From Anoxybacter fermentans (GTDB lineage Bacteria > Bacillota > Halanaerobiia > DY22613), in contig NZ_CP016379.1 in NCBI RefSeq assembly GCF_003991135.1, forward strand, positions 1,674,001 to 1,738,000: a stretch of 64,000 nucleotides of DNA, read 5' to 3'. The position numbers and the translations under genes are program-made. Shown here one piece after another: positions 47,993 through 55,817 of this stretch; the first letter of the stretch is position 1; each line of letters begins with the position of its first letter. The notes under the pieces were generated by a model. It did no database searches, was not told the origin of the DNA, and worked only from the letters and a program-made list of their open reading frames with translations.

Positions 47993-48695
47993 CTAATTTA
48001 GATTTTTCAGCCAATCAAATTTAATATTGCTATATTCTTCTATCCTTCCCTCATCACTTAGTTTAACTAACTCAGGGTCAATGGGAAGTCTGGCTAAAAA
48101 AGGAATGTTAATTTTTCTGGCAATCTGTTTCCCACTACTCGGGCCAAATAAATCAATTTTTTTCTACATTCCGGGCAAATAAGATAACTCATATTCTCTA
48201 TCGATCCCAATACCGGTATCTGCAAAATATTAGCCATTTTAAGAGATTTTTTTACCTCCATGTAAACTAAATCCTGGGGCGTAGAGACCAGTATAAGTCC
48301 ATTAATAGGAATTGACTGCATTACAGTCAATGGTACATCTCCCGTACCTGGAGGCAAATCCAAAATAAAATAATCCAATTTATTCCAGATAACTTCGCTC
48401 CAGAATTGGCGTACAGCCTGCCTCATCAAAGGTCCTCGCCAGATGACAGGATCGTCTTCATGTTCTAATAATAAATTTAGAGACATAATCTCAATCCTTT
48501 TTGACTCATTAAATAAAACATGCCAAACTCAGATTGTTTTGGTTTTCCTTTTAATCCAAACATTCTTGGGATACTAAGTCCAGTAATATCTACATCCAGT
48601 AATCCGACTTTATAATCCAGGCGATTTAATCCAACAGTTATTAAAGCCAATACCAAAAATTTACCAACTCCTCCTTGTTATAACTTTGATGCTTA
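47993..48695 (-). pseudogene. Mrp/NBP35-type iron-sulfur carrier ATPase pseudogene
   Basis: Pieces in three frames line up with one Mrp/ApbC protein. A decayed P-loop region reads QGGVGKFLVLALI and continues to GLLDVDITGLSIPRMFGLKG (48490-48695). The middle is MSLNLLLEHEDDPVIWRG, then DLPPGTGDVPLTVMQ and ENMSYLICPEC (48094-48486). The end, IDLFGPSSGKQIARKI then FLARLPIDPELVKL, reaches the TAG at 47993. At least two frameshifts separate them, the P-loop Lys-Ser/Thr is changed and the true N-terminus is missing. It belongs to the decayed cluster that continues to 50490. Confidence 0.85.
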
Positions 48696-48766
48696 AGTAA
48701 TTACTCAGGGCATCAAAAATTTAAACTAAGTTAACCAGATGTTTTACAACTTTTTATAAATTTCTA

Positions 48767-49382
48767 TTATAGGGCCTGTACTAATGCTTTTTTTATATTC
48801 AACTGGAGGTATTCACAAACTAATAGCCACGGCATTTTTTTATCAAAGGGAATTTGCCCCACTACCATAACGTCCTTTTCTTCGCAAAATGTAAGAATCT
48901 TTTTTGACATTTCATCATCCAAATCAGCCTTATTAAATACAGACCATACTTGCAATCTGAAAGTTATCAGCAAGTTTCAAAATCCTTTTAAGGTCATGTA
49001 AACCCGATATCGTCGGTTCGGTAACTATCAAGGCCAGGTCAGTCCCAGAAAAAGAGGAAATGACTGGACAACCAATCTCTGGAGGGCCATCCACGAGATT
49101 TAACCTAACTTCTGCTAATTCTATATTAATCTCAATAGCCTGAAAATTACAGTTTTTCACACACTGCAAACACCTTTTGCATCTGGCTTGATTAATTTCA
49201 GCAATCTTTCCACTGTAAAAATCATGTCTCTCTAAAACTTCAGGTTTCAAAACCAGACGTAAATCAGCTGCATCTACATCACAATCTGCTAAAATAAGAT
49301 TATCTCCTAAAGCTGCAAAAGATACAGTTAAAGTTGTCTTGCCTGTACCTCCTTTTCCACTAATTATCAGAAGTTGTTTCAT
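48767..49382 (-). pseudogene. MinD-superfamily ATPase with ferredoxin insert, frameshifted
   Basis: The 49382-48933 frame has SGKGGTGKTTLTVSFAALG, a ferredoxin motif CKRCLQCVKNC, and GPPEIGCPVISSFSGTDLAL with VTEPTISGLHDL. A frameshift near 48950 leads to FNKADLDDEMSKKIL and VVGQIPFDKKMP, the normal C-terminal part. This fits the COG1149 group. The usual second [4Fe-4S] motif is absent, suggesting an internal deletion, and the last residues look altered. The function of intact members, often beside NifX-like proteins, is thought to be iron-sulfur related but is not well established. Confidence 0.82.
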
Positions 49383-50144
49383 ACGACAATCGCCTCACAA
49401 TCTTATTAAAAAGTTGCTGAAACTCTTCTTTTAACTCTGCATATTTTTGACTAGTTAAGTTACCTCTAGCATAGCACTCTGCAAATTCTCTTTTAAAAGA
49501 AATTTTCATTAATTAGATTGACAATAATCTTCAACCTCTTTTTTACCTAAATAGCCCTGTTAATAATAACACCAAAAGGCAAATGCAATTTTCGCACAAC
49601 TTCTAAAGCTAACTTAAGATCATGTAATCCAAAGGGAGTTGGCTCTGTTACTAAAAGAACATAATCAACATCATATAATGATACCACAACAGGACAGGAA
49701 GTACCTGGGAGAGCATCAATAATAGTTATTCGTTCTTTTGATACTTTTTGTTTTAACTCTTTAATAAATCGGCGGAACTAAAGGAGTACCCACTTTTAAC
49801 CTTCCATGTATATATACTTACAACCTCCACACCCATGACAGAGTTCATTAAAAGTCATAACCTCTTTGCCAATGAAAGTTATAACATTAAAAACACAGAA
49901 ATCACTACACCATCCACAGGCTATACATATTATTTTTATTAACCATCAAAATTCGAATTACTACTTCTTTTCGACTATAAAAAAAAAGGATTTAGAAAAA
50001 GGTGGGAATTGGGCTCTTCAACATCACGGTCAATTAATTGAACTTTTTTATTTCTTTGAGAGAGTAAGATAAATTGATAGCAACTGTGGTCTTCCCGGTC
50101 CCACCTTTTCCACTGGCAATTGCAATAGTCAAATTATATTTCAC
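49380..50144 (-). pseudogene. Second MinD-superfamily ATPase, heavily decayed
   Basis: The start at GTG 50144 overlaps the NifX stop. It gives TIAIASGKGGTGKTTVAINL, then breaks. Other frames supply QLIDRDVEEPNSHLFLNP, the ferredoxin part FIGKEVMTFNELCHGCGGC, LVRKLHLPFGVIIN-type sequence, and the end FKREFAECYARGNLTSQKYA. Several stops and deletions separate these. It is the tandem partner of the ATPase gene at 48767-49382; such pairs are common. Confidence 0.8.
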
Positions 50145-50490
50145 ATTTCATCTTCTCCTTCAGTAAATTCCTCTAACTCTCCCTTTTTAAACTTTTCAAT
50201 GGCTTCCGATATTTTCCCTGAGACATTATAACAAATTTTTACATTCCCCGCTTTAAGACCACGTAAAGCTTTTGGCCCTACTCTACCTGTCAACACAACC
50301 TCTACTCCCTCATCAAAAACAATACTCGCACTCTGTACACCAGCACCTAAAGCAGCATCTGATGCCTCATTTTCAATTACCTGATAATCCATTGTATCTA
50401 AATCAAAAATAATGAAATAACACATCTTCCAAACCTTGGATCAACCTCTGAATCTAAAGTTTTACCCAGTGATGAAATTGCAATTTTCAT
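50141..50490 (-). pseudogene. NifX/NifB-type iron-molybdenum cofactor domain protein, frameshifted
   Basis: ATG 50490 behind AGGAGG gives MKIAISSLGKTLDSEVDPRF then GRC, after which the frame shifts. The other frame continues YFIIFDLDTMDYQVIEN and VVLTGRVGPKALRGLKAG. Together they cover a whole dinitrogenase Fe-Mo cofactor domain of about 115 residues. One lesion near 50425 breaks it. Intact relatives stand next to COG1149 ATPases and Mrp, as here. A true nitrogenase link is unlikely. Confidence 0.82.
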
Positions 50491-50492
50491 AA

Positions 50493-50795
50493 TCAATCCT
50501 CCTGATTATCCCCTTTATCAAGCTGGTCAAGTCTTTCAGAGATTAACTTTAATTGTTCTTTCAAAATTCGAGCCTGATTTTGTAAAAAATTCTTTTCATC
50601 TTCAACCTGCCATTTAAAGTCACCTATCCAACTATAACGCCAACCAAATCCCGGGCACCGACCTCGACCAAATCCCAACCCCAAACCTTTTCTGCCTTGT
50701 ACCATCCCTCTTTGATAATTTACTATACAATAACCTCTACCACGTCCAGACATCGGACCATAACCCAGTGGACCAGTACCATCATAACAAGGCAT
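50493..50795 (-). CDS. DUF5320-type small protein
   Basis: A 100-residue protein. The N-terminus MPCYDGTGPLGYGPMSGRGR is the typical start of this family (PxxDGTGPxGxGPxTGRxxG). It is followed by a glycine/arginine-rich part and a C-terminal coiled coil (about 64-95). The family is usually found with Mrp, NifX-like and COG1149 genes; its role is unknown. It is first in the decayed cluster, is itself intact, and is driven by a strong promoter with palindromic operators. Confidence 0.85.
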   Translation of the reverse strand: MPCYDGTGPLGYGPMSGRGRGYCIVNYQRGMVQGRKGLGLGFGRGRCPGFGWRYSWIGDFKWQVEDEKNFLQNQARILKEQLKLISERLDQLDKGDNQED

Positions 50796-50823
50796 TAAAA
50801 ATCCCTCCTTAAATTTTTTATTT

Positions 50824-50871
50824 TGAGCATATGCTCATTATTATTATAAAATTATTTTGAGCATATGTCAA
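50824..50871 (-). promoter_or_regulatory. Promoter with two palindromic operators (TGAGCATATGCTCA)
   Basis: On the minus strand TTGACA (50866-50871), a 17-base spacer and TATAAT (50843-50848) form a near-perfect promoter for the DUF5320 gene. A perfect palindrome, TGAGCATATGCTCA (50824-50837), lies just past the -10. A second copy, TTGAGCATATGTCAA (50857-50871), covers the -35. Spacing between the palindrome centres is about 33 bases, three helical turns. A repressor bound to both would block RNA polymerase. The DUF134 protein encoded nearby is a candidate regulator. Confidence 0.85.
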
Positions 50872-50913
50872 TAATAATTCAAAAAAAAATTCGCTGGTTT
50901 AAGAAAAACTATT

Positions 50914-51247
50914 CTATTCTGAAAATAAACTCTAATGAATTGTTTTTTGCTGCAAAAAGCTAATTTTTCGCTTTTTCAAGAAATTTTTCGAATCATCTAG
51001 AGTTCGTTTTCAGCCGAAATAAGGCTTTCTAATCAAAGGGCCATCCCTGGCCCTTGATTAGCTCATCACGTCCTGTGATGAGGCCTTATTTCGTCTGAAA
51101 TCTCACTAAGGTGGTTTGGCGAAAAATTTCTATAACGCTCAAAATTAGCTTTTTGCAGTAAAAAGTAATATCAAAATGTTGGAAAACAAGCAAAAACAAA
51201 GTTTAATTTTCATTGTCTGATGGTGATGCGAAACATCATGACGGTCT
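50914..51247. repeat. Second repeat family, copy 2, split by a palindromic repeat
   Basis: CTATTCTGAAAATAAACT (50914-50931) and the 79-base block 51169-51247 (TATCAAAATGTTG to GATGGTGATGCGAAACATCA) match 12264-12425. Copy K of the palindromic repeat lies between them. The same blocks are separated by 63 unrelated bases in copy 1. Confidence 0.65.
50942..51165 (-). repeat. Interspersed palindromic repeat, copy K (full length)
   Basis: About 224 bases, TTTTTTGCTGCAAAAAGC to GCTTTTTGCAGTAAAAA. It is in the orientation opposite to copies G, H and L: the large hairpin (AATCAAAGGGCC) comes first and the CTCATCAC...GTGATGAG hairpin second. Both arms are complete. Confidence 0.92.
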
Positions 51248-51287
51248 TGTTAAAGATCACCACGTCAGTTATAGTGGTAATTTTTAA
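51246..51287 (-). terminator. Inverted repeat after the DUF134 gene, possible terminator
   Basis: GTTAAA-GATCACCAC pairs imperfectly with GTGGTAATT-TTTAAC. It lies about 45 bases past the DUF134 stop. No strong T-run follows on the minus strand, so the assignment is weak. Confidence 0.4.
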
Positions 51288-51330
51288 CATACATACCCTT
51301 ATGTTTTTTAAACTGGTTTATTTTTTTAAT

Positions 51331-51774
51331 TTAAGATTTTCCAAATCGGTGTCGATGTCTATGAGAATGGTCTATCTCTAGACGGCTATTACATTCTGGA
51401 CAAACTTTCTGCTCCTCTCTTCTGTATTCTTCTAACGTATATTTAAAAACCTTATCACATTTGCGGCAGCGGAATTTTTTTACTGCCAGGCGATAATCTC
51501 CTCCCTGAACTCGAATTGCTTTTCCTTCAATAAGCGCATCGGCTATTTTTTTTCGAGCTTCCATTAAAACCCGCTGAAAGGTGGCCCGGGAAACCTGCAT
51601 TCTATCAGCACATTCTTCTTGCATAAGTCCTTCCTTATCTTTTAAACGAATTGCCTCAACCTCTTCTATTGTTAAAACAACTTCCTCAAGATCTCGCACT
51701 GGAACTCCAGCAGGTTTAAAATATTTTACTTCTGGAATGAATTCTACTCTTCGTTCTTTTGGAGGTCTTGGCAT
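51331..51774 (-). CDS. DUF134 family DNA-binding protein
   Basis: A 147-residue protein. It starts [12 protein letters not shown] (ATG 51774, eight bases after GGAG). A helix-turn-helix follows ([16 protein letters not shown] and [18 protein letters not shown], residues 36-75), like sigma-70 region 4. A C-terminal zinc ribbon has CRKC and CPEC, then a His-rich tail. In many anaerobes it sits beside DUF5320/NifX/Mrp clusters. I infer it may bind the TGAGCATATGCTCA operators 460 bases away. Confidence 0.88.
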   Translation of the reverse strand: MPRPPKERRVEFIPEVKYFKPAGVPVRDLEEVVLTIEEVEAIRLKDKEGLMQEECADRMQVSRATFQRVLMEARKKIADALIEGKAIRVQGGDYRLAVKKFRCRKCDKVFKYTLEEYRREEQKVCPECNSRLEIDHSHRHRHRFGKS

Positions 51775-51851
51775 CTGGTTCACTCCTATCTATCCCAATT
51801 TCACTGTTAATGTCACCATTATAACAATACTGGCTTTAAGAGTCAATCAAA

Positions 51852-52400
51852 TCAGACCTCCATAGGCATACCATTCAACCCTAGAGATATATCTTTAGCA
51901 ATAAATTCCAGTACTTCTGGGTGGTTCAAAGGTATTCCTTCTAATTCCCGACGCAGCATCCTGGTTGATAAACAATACTCCTGATCATCATATCGATGCC
52001 TGTAAATAAAATCTATCTCAGGATTTCCCTGAATCAAAGTTACAATTGTTCCAGCAATATCTCCTAATGGTGCCCGATCAATATGACTTAGTTTGAATCT
52101 GGCACGAACCAAAGTTCCCTTTCCTTCCTCAGATTGAAGTTCCAATTCACCATCACACCGCTCAGCAGCAGCTTTAAATAATGGTAACCCTAACCCTACC
52201 CGACGTGTCGTCCGGGTTGTCATAAATGGGTCTAACGCTTTTTCAGCCATCTCTTTTGACATGCCACATCCATTGTCCTCAATCTCAATTATAAGTTCAT
52301 CTTTCATAGTACTAATATCAATCCGTATCTGAATTTCTGTTGCTCCAGCTCTAATAGAATTTTGTGCAATATCTAAAATATGCAATGATAATTCCCTCAT
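51852..52400 (-). CDS. GHKL-type ATP-binding protein (anti-sigma/histidine-kinase-like)
   Basis: A 182-residue protein with a HATPase_c domain: N box HILDIAQNSIRAGA, G1 box EDNGCGM, and GLGLPLFKAAAE. It has no histidine phosphorylation domain. About 70 residues follow the ATPase (DRAPLGDIAGTIVTLIQGNP...). Similar proteins are encoded beside NADH-dependent [FeFe]-hydrogenase genes in clostridia; here no hydrogenase gene is present. It overlaps the PHP gene by four bases, so the five genes up to 54797 form one unit. Confidence 0.82.
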   Translation of the reverse strand: MRELSLHILDIAQNSIRAGATEIQIRIDISTMKDELIIEIEDNGCGMSKEMAEKALDPFMTTRTTRRVGLGLPLFKAAAERCDGELELQSEEGKGTLVRARFKLSHIDRAPLGDIAGTIVTLIQGNPEIDFIYRHRYDDQEYCLSTRMLRRELEGIPLNHPEVLEFIAKDISLGLNGMPMEV

Positions 52401-53140
52401 TTACTGCCCCTCCAATAATAATTTCGTCCATCTTCTCTTAAAAGAGCTTTTTTAATTTCTGCCACTTTTGGACTCTCTATCTTAAAAATCACCGAACCCT
52501 GTAGACTATCAATAAAATGCACATCGGCAGCTGGAATTAGTGGATAATTTTTAAAAAGCGGATTAAATTCTCCCCTCTCAAAATATCTATTGGATACTTC
52601 TAGAGCTAAAAAAGCAGGTTCAGAAGGAATAAATCCCAATTGGGTCAAAATACTATTCCGTTGCCGATCTACATGAGCCGGATAGACCAGACCGCCCAAT
52701 CTTTCCACATGAGCCACAACCTCATCCAACGATAGGGATATGGATACAGCCAGCAATCTGGATACCCGATCTACAAAGTTATCTTTTAAATCAGTCAAAA
52801 GCTGAGGACCAAAATGATTTTCATCATTTTCCAATAGCGGCAAATGGCGATAAACCAGTTCCTGTAAGGCCAATACCTGTTCCAAAGTATCAAACAAGAC
52901 TACAAGATGTACCTCTTCTTTAGTTTCCACTTCCATTCCAGGTAGGATATATACACCTGAACCTTTAGCCAACTCAAAAAGTACCTCTATATTTTCCGCA
53001 GAATTATGATCGGTTACCGCAAGAATCTCAATTCCACGCCTCTGGGCTATTTTAAGGATATTTGCCGGTGTCATTAATAAATCACTACAGGGGGAGAGTA
53101 CCGTGTGGACATGCAATTCAGCCAGATATTCCCTAAGCAT
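52397..53140 (-). CDS. PHP domain phosphoesterase
   Basis: A 247-residue metallo-phosphoesterase. Motif I is ELHVHTVLSPCSD and motif II AVTDHNSAEN; later histidines are in YPAHVDRQ and PAADVHF. This is the minimal PHP layout, without polymerase or kinase parts. The substrate is unknown. It starts one base before the preceding DRTGG gene ends its spacer, and co-occurs with DRTGG and HATPase genes in a conserved cluster. Confidence 0.88.
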   Translation of the reverse strand: MLREYLAELHVHTVLSPCSDLLMTPANILKIAQRRGIEILAVTDHNSAENIEVLFELAKGSGVYILPGMEVETKEEVHLVVLFDTLEQVLALQELVYRHLPLLENDENHFGPQLLTDLKDNFVDRVSRLLAVSISLSLDEVVAHVERLGGLVYPAHVDRQRNSILTQLGFIPSEPAFLALEVSNRYFERGEFNPLFKNYPLIPAADVHFIDSLQGSVIFKIESPKVAEIKKALLREDGRNYYWRGSK

Positions 53141-53141
53141 T

Positions 53142-53483
53142 TTAAATTCCCAGAGAATAAAGTTTTCCAGCCACCTGGTAGATATCCTCGTCTATTGTTA
53201 AAATATTAATTCCTTCTTTTTTTGCTTTTTCAATGGTTTTGTCATCTATTTCTACTCCACCGGCAACAATAATGGCGGAAAAATTTAAAAGAGAAGCTAC
53301 TGCAACAATATTCTGATGGGACTGGATAGTAATCCATACATTACCATCTTTCCCTCTTGCCATCACATGACTCAAAAGATCCGAAACACACCCACCGGTA
53401 ATCTCCCGTTCTAAGTCTCCGTTGACGACTACTTTAAGAGGAAGCAGATCCAACAAATCTTTAATCTTCATTAATTCTTTCAC
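53142..53483 (-). CDS. DRTGG domain protein (second copy)
   Basis: A 113-residue protein made only of a DRTGG domain (named after its conserved motif; here ITGGCVSDLLSHVMARGK). Conserved segments are shared with the DRTGG protein at 54429-54797, including INILTIDEDIYQVAGKLYSLGI. Such domains occur in phosphotransacetylases and regulatory proteins. It overlaps the CBS-HATPase gene by four bases. Confidence 0.88.
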   Translation of the reverse strand: MKELMKIKDLLDLLPLKVVVNGDLEREITGGCVSDLLSHVMARGKDGNVWITIQSHQNIVAVASLLNFSAIIVAGGVEIDDKTIEKAKKEGINILTIDEDIYQVAGKLYSLGI

Positions 53484-54454
53484 CCCTCACCTTTACGGTT
53501 ATAAATAATAGCAGTTATAATTGTCCCTTTACCGGGAACAGATTCAATCATCAAATCATCAGCCCAGCGCTTCATGTTATAAAGCCCCATCCCAGCCCCA
53601 AACCCCAATTCCCGCACCTGCTCAGATGCAGTAGACCAGCCGGGTTGAAGAGCCAGTTCAATATCTACTATTCCCGGACCTTCATCGGCTACTACTATTT
53701 TGACAAAATCAGGAGAAATAAAGGCCGTCATAACTCCTCTATAGGCATGGATTACAACATTTACTTCTGCTTCATAACTTACAATCGCCACTTTCCGCAA
53801 AAAATCATCTGAATAGCGGCCTGATTTAGCCAGAATACTTTTTAATTGACTGGAGGCCTCTCCTGCCTGGCTTAAGTCTCCTCCCTCAATCTCAAAACTT
53901 AATTTTACAAGTTTACGATTATCAAACTTTAAATCTTTTTCAAAACCCTTAACTTTTTTCCTAACCAGTTCCGGTGAACGTGAAGACATATGTTCTTCAA
54001 GAATATGTAAAAACTTGATCAATACATCACCAGGGGTAATAATACCGGTCAAGACATTTTCATTATTAACCACAGGAAAACGTCCGTATTTATAGCGTTT
54101 GAACATTTTTAAAATTTCAATTATAAGCTGATCTTCGCGGACCGTGACCACATTCCGGGTCATATACCGACCAATTTCCCCTTCCGGGTCCTGCTCTTCC
54201 AACCACCGTATAATATCATCAATACTAATAATTCCGACAACCCGGTTTTTCTCATCAATAATAGGGAGACCAGAAATTTTTTTTAACCTCATAATTTCTT
54301 TAGCCTGTTTAACCTTTTGATCAACAGCTAATGTAATTACATTATATGTCATAACATCTTTAGCCTTTAAATCACTGGCAAGTTTCTGAACAAAAGGTGA
54401 TTCAACCTGAAAAAAACGTTCCCGATTATCAATCCTTCCTGTTCCTCCAATCAT
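53480..54454 (-). CDS. CBS-pair protein with RsbW-like ATPase domain
   Basis: A 324-residue two-domain protein. Residues 30-150 are two CBS repeats (VMTYNVITLAVDQKVKQAKE and RYMTRNVVTVREDQ), which usually bind adenosine nucleotides. Residues 175-324 are an anti-sigma-type HATPase (VNVVIHAYRGVMTAFI, VADEGPGIVDIE, GFGAGMGLYNMKRW). It may sense energy state and act on a partner switch. It overlaps both neighbours (26 and 4 bases), so the operon is tightly coupled. Confidence 0.88.
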   Translation of the reverse strand: MIGGTGRIDNRERFFQVESPFVQKLASDLKAKDVMTYNVITLAVDQKVKQAKEIMRLKKISGLPIIDEKNRVVGIISIDDIIRWLEEQDPEGEIGRYMTRNVVTVREDQLIIEILKMFKRYKYGRFPVVNNENVLTGIITPGDVLIKFLHILEEHMSSRSPELVRKKVKGFEKDLKFDNRKLVKLSFEIEGGDLSQAGEASSQLKSILAKSGRYSDDFLRKVAIVSYEAEVNVVIHAYRGVMTAFISPDFVKIVVADEGPGIVDIELALQPGWSTASEQVRELGFGAGMGLYNMKRWADDLMIESVPGKGTIITAIIYNRKGEG

Positions 54455-54797
54455 AACAACCTCTTACCCCCTTTGAGTAAAGGAGCCCACAGGCTTCAAA
54501 TAAAGGTAATTGAGTCATCAAAAGCGGAATATTTTTTTCTTTCGCCAGTTGAATAGTAACTTGCTCAGGTCTTTTTCCCCGAACAAAGATCACAGCATTC
54601 AAATCCATTACCTCAGCAGTCCGGATTACCTGGGGTTGTGTTAAACCTGTCAAAAGCAGAGTTTTCTCTTTTGTATAGGCCAGAACATCACTCATTAAAT
54701 CAGACCCACAGGCAATAGTTATCTCTAATTCCAGGGCTTTTTCGTCTCCTACCAAAACCTCAGCATTCAATAGTTCTGCTATTTCTTTCAATTTCAT
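54429..54797 (-). CDS. DRTGG domain protein (first copy)
   Basis: A 122-residue single-domain DRTGG protein. MKLKEIAELLNAEVLVGDEK starts it and ITIACGSDLMSDVLAYTK is the family motif region. ATG 54797 is chosen because GGAGG lies seven bases upstream. It is the first gene of the five-gene cluster. Confidence 0.87.
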   Translation of the reverse strand: MKLKEIAELLNAEVLVGDEKALELEITIACGSDLMSDVLAYTKEKTLLLTGLTQPQVIRTAEVMDLNAVIFVRGKRPEQVTIQLAKEKNIPLLMTQLPLFEACGLLYSKGVRGCYDWRNRKD

Positions 54798-54983
54798 TGG
54801 TATCCCTCCTGTCATATATCATACATTCAAGCACATAGATCCTTCCTACTATAATTTGTATAAAATATCTTAAAGTTATCCAGACCATATTTTAAGTTAA
54901 TTCGGCAACTTTTTATACAATTCCTTCTTTTTTACTATCCAGAATTGTCGGGAACAGAACAAAATACCCTTCTACCAAAATAT

Positions 54984-55206
54984 GATTATACTGCAAAAAG
55001 CTAATTTTGAGCGACATAGAAATTTTTCGCCAAATCATCTTAGCGAGATTTCCGACAAAATAAGGCCTCATCACAGGAGGTAATGAGCTAGTTCTAAGGG
55101 CCAGGAGGGCCCTTTGTTTAGGAAGCCTTATTTCGGTGGAAATCGAGCTTTAGATGATTCGAAAAATTTCTCAAAAAGCGAAAAATTAGCTTTTTGCAGT
55201 TTAACC
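54984..55206 (+). repeat. Interspersed palindromic repeat, copy L (full length, reference copy)
   Basis: 223 bases, GATTATACTGCAAAAAGC to GCTTTTTGCAGTTTAACC. The flanks AAATAT (54978-54983 and 55207-55212) form a 6-bp duplication. Predicted structure: a long outer stem interrupted by internal loops, closed by AAATAAGGC/GCCTTATTT around two hairpins, CTCATCACAGGAGGTAATGAG and a GGGCC/GGCCC stem. It is co-linear with copy H and inverted relative to copies K and M. Confidence 0.94.
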
Positions 55207-55218
55207 AAATATCATTTT

Positions 55219-55247
55219 AAAAAAAAACGCCCACTTTTTCAGTGGAC
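55219..55247 (-). terminator. Terminator overlapping the SPOR gene stop
   Basis: GTCCACT-GAAAA-AGTGGGC is followed by GTTTTTTTTT on the minus strand. The stop codon of the SPOR protein (TGA) lies within the stem-loop. Confidence 0.85.
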
Positions 55248-55715
55248 AATAAATACATCAACATATCCATCCTGTTTTACCTGTTTTTTTAATTCCTCAG
55301 CCTCTTTTTTAGTCTTTGAGGCTCTTAATTGTACCTTATAAGGGGGGCCTTCTGTAATAATAACACTTGTATAACCTTTCTCTAACAGCTCATTACGTAA
55401 ACGCTCTGCATTTGCATAATTATTAAATGCACCAAGCTGGACTATATACAATCCTTCCTGTTCTAAATTGGGAGTATATCTGTTTTCAGGAATGTTAATT
55501 GTGGCAGGTTCTTCACCTTCTAATTCATCCTGATTATTTATCACTACTTCATTTTTAATGGGCCCAGATGTTACCGGATCAATTTCAGATCCTGTAACAA
55601 ATTGAATCATCCAGCTCCCTAAAAGATATCCCAGGGCCACAGCAGTAACGGCCATGACAATAACCCCTACCATTAAAGAGATATTTGTGTTACCATAACG
55701 CCGACTGCGGTTCAT
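55239..55715 (-). CDS. SPOR domain protein, membrane anchored
   Basis: A 158-residue protein. A short basic cytoplasmic start and one membrane helix (residues 12-35, SLMVGVIVMAVTAVALGYLL) are followed by a linker. A C-terminal SPOR domain comes last (YIVQLGAFNNYANAERLRNE, then PPYKVQLRASKTKKEAEEL). SPOR domains bind denuded peptidoglycan glycans at septa. ATG 55715 (MNRSRRYG) is preferred because GGAAGTGGTGAG precedes it. It follows folC, with a terminator in between. Confidence 0.85.
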   Translation of the reverse strand: MNRSRRYGNTNISLMVGVIVMAVTAVALGYLLGSWMIQFVTGSEIDPVTSGPIKNEVVINNQDELEGEEPATINIPENRYTPNLEQEGLYIVQLGAFNNYANAERLRNELLEKGYTSVIITEGPPYKVQLRASKTKKEAEELKKQVKQDGYVDVFIVH

Positions 55716-55784
55716 CTCACCACTTCCTTTTTGTAAAGTTATCCTGAAAAATATATATGCGTCTATTACAGAGAATATACCCAA

Positions 55785-55815
55785 TAAAAAAAGACGGTAG
55801 TTATTTCTACCGTCT
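55785..55815 (-). terminator. Terminator of folC
   Basis: The stem AGACGGTAG/CTACCGTCT is followed by TTTTTTTATTGG on the minus strand, right after the folC stop codon. Confidence 0.88.
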
Positions 55816-55817
55816 TA

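Noticed and set aside
50141-50490. Evidence for nitrogen fixation
   Set aside because: The NifX-like domain occurs widely in non-diazotrophs beside Mrp and MinD-type ATPases; no nif structural genes are present and the gene is broken.
55114-55341. Open frame starting MFRKPYFGGNRALDDSKNF, also found reversed at 58764-58854
   Set aside because: Both lie inside palindromic repeat copies L and M. The shared peptide simply reflects the shared repeat DNA, and there is no ribosome-binding site.
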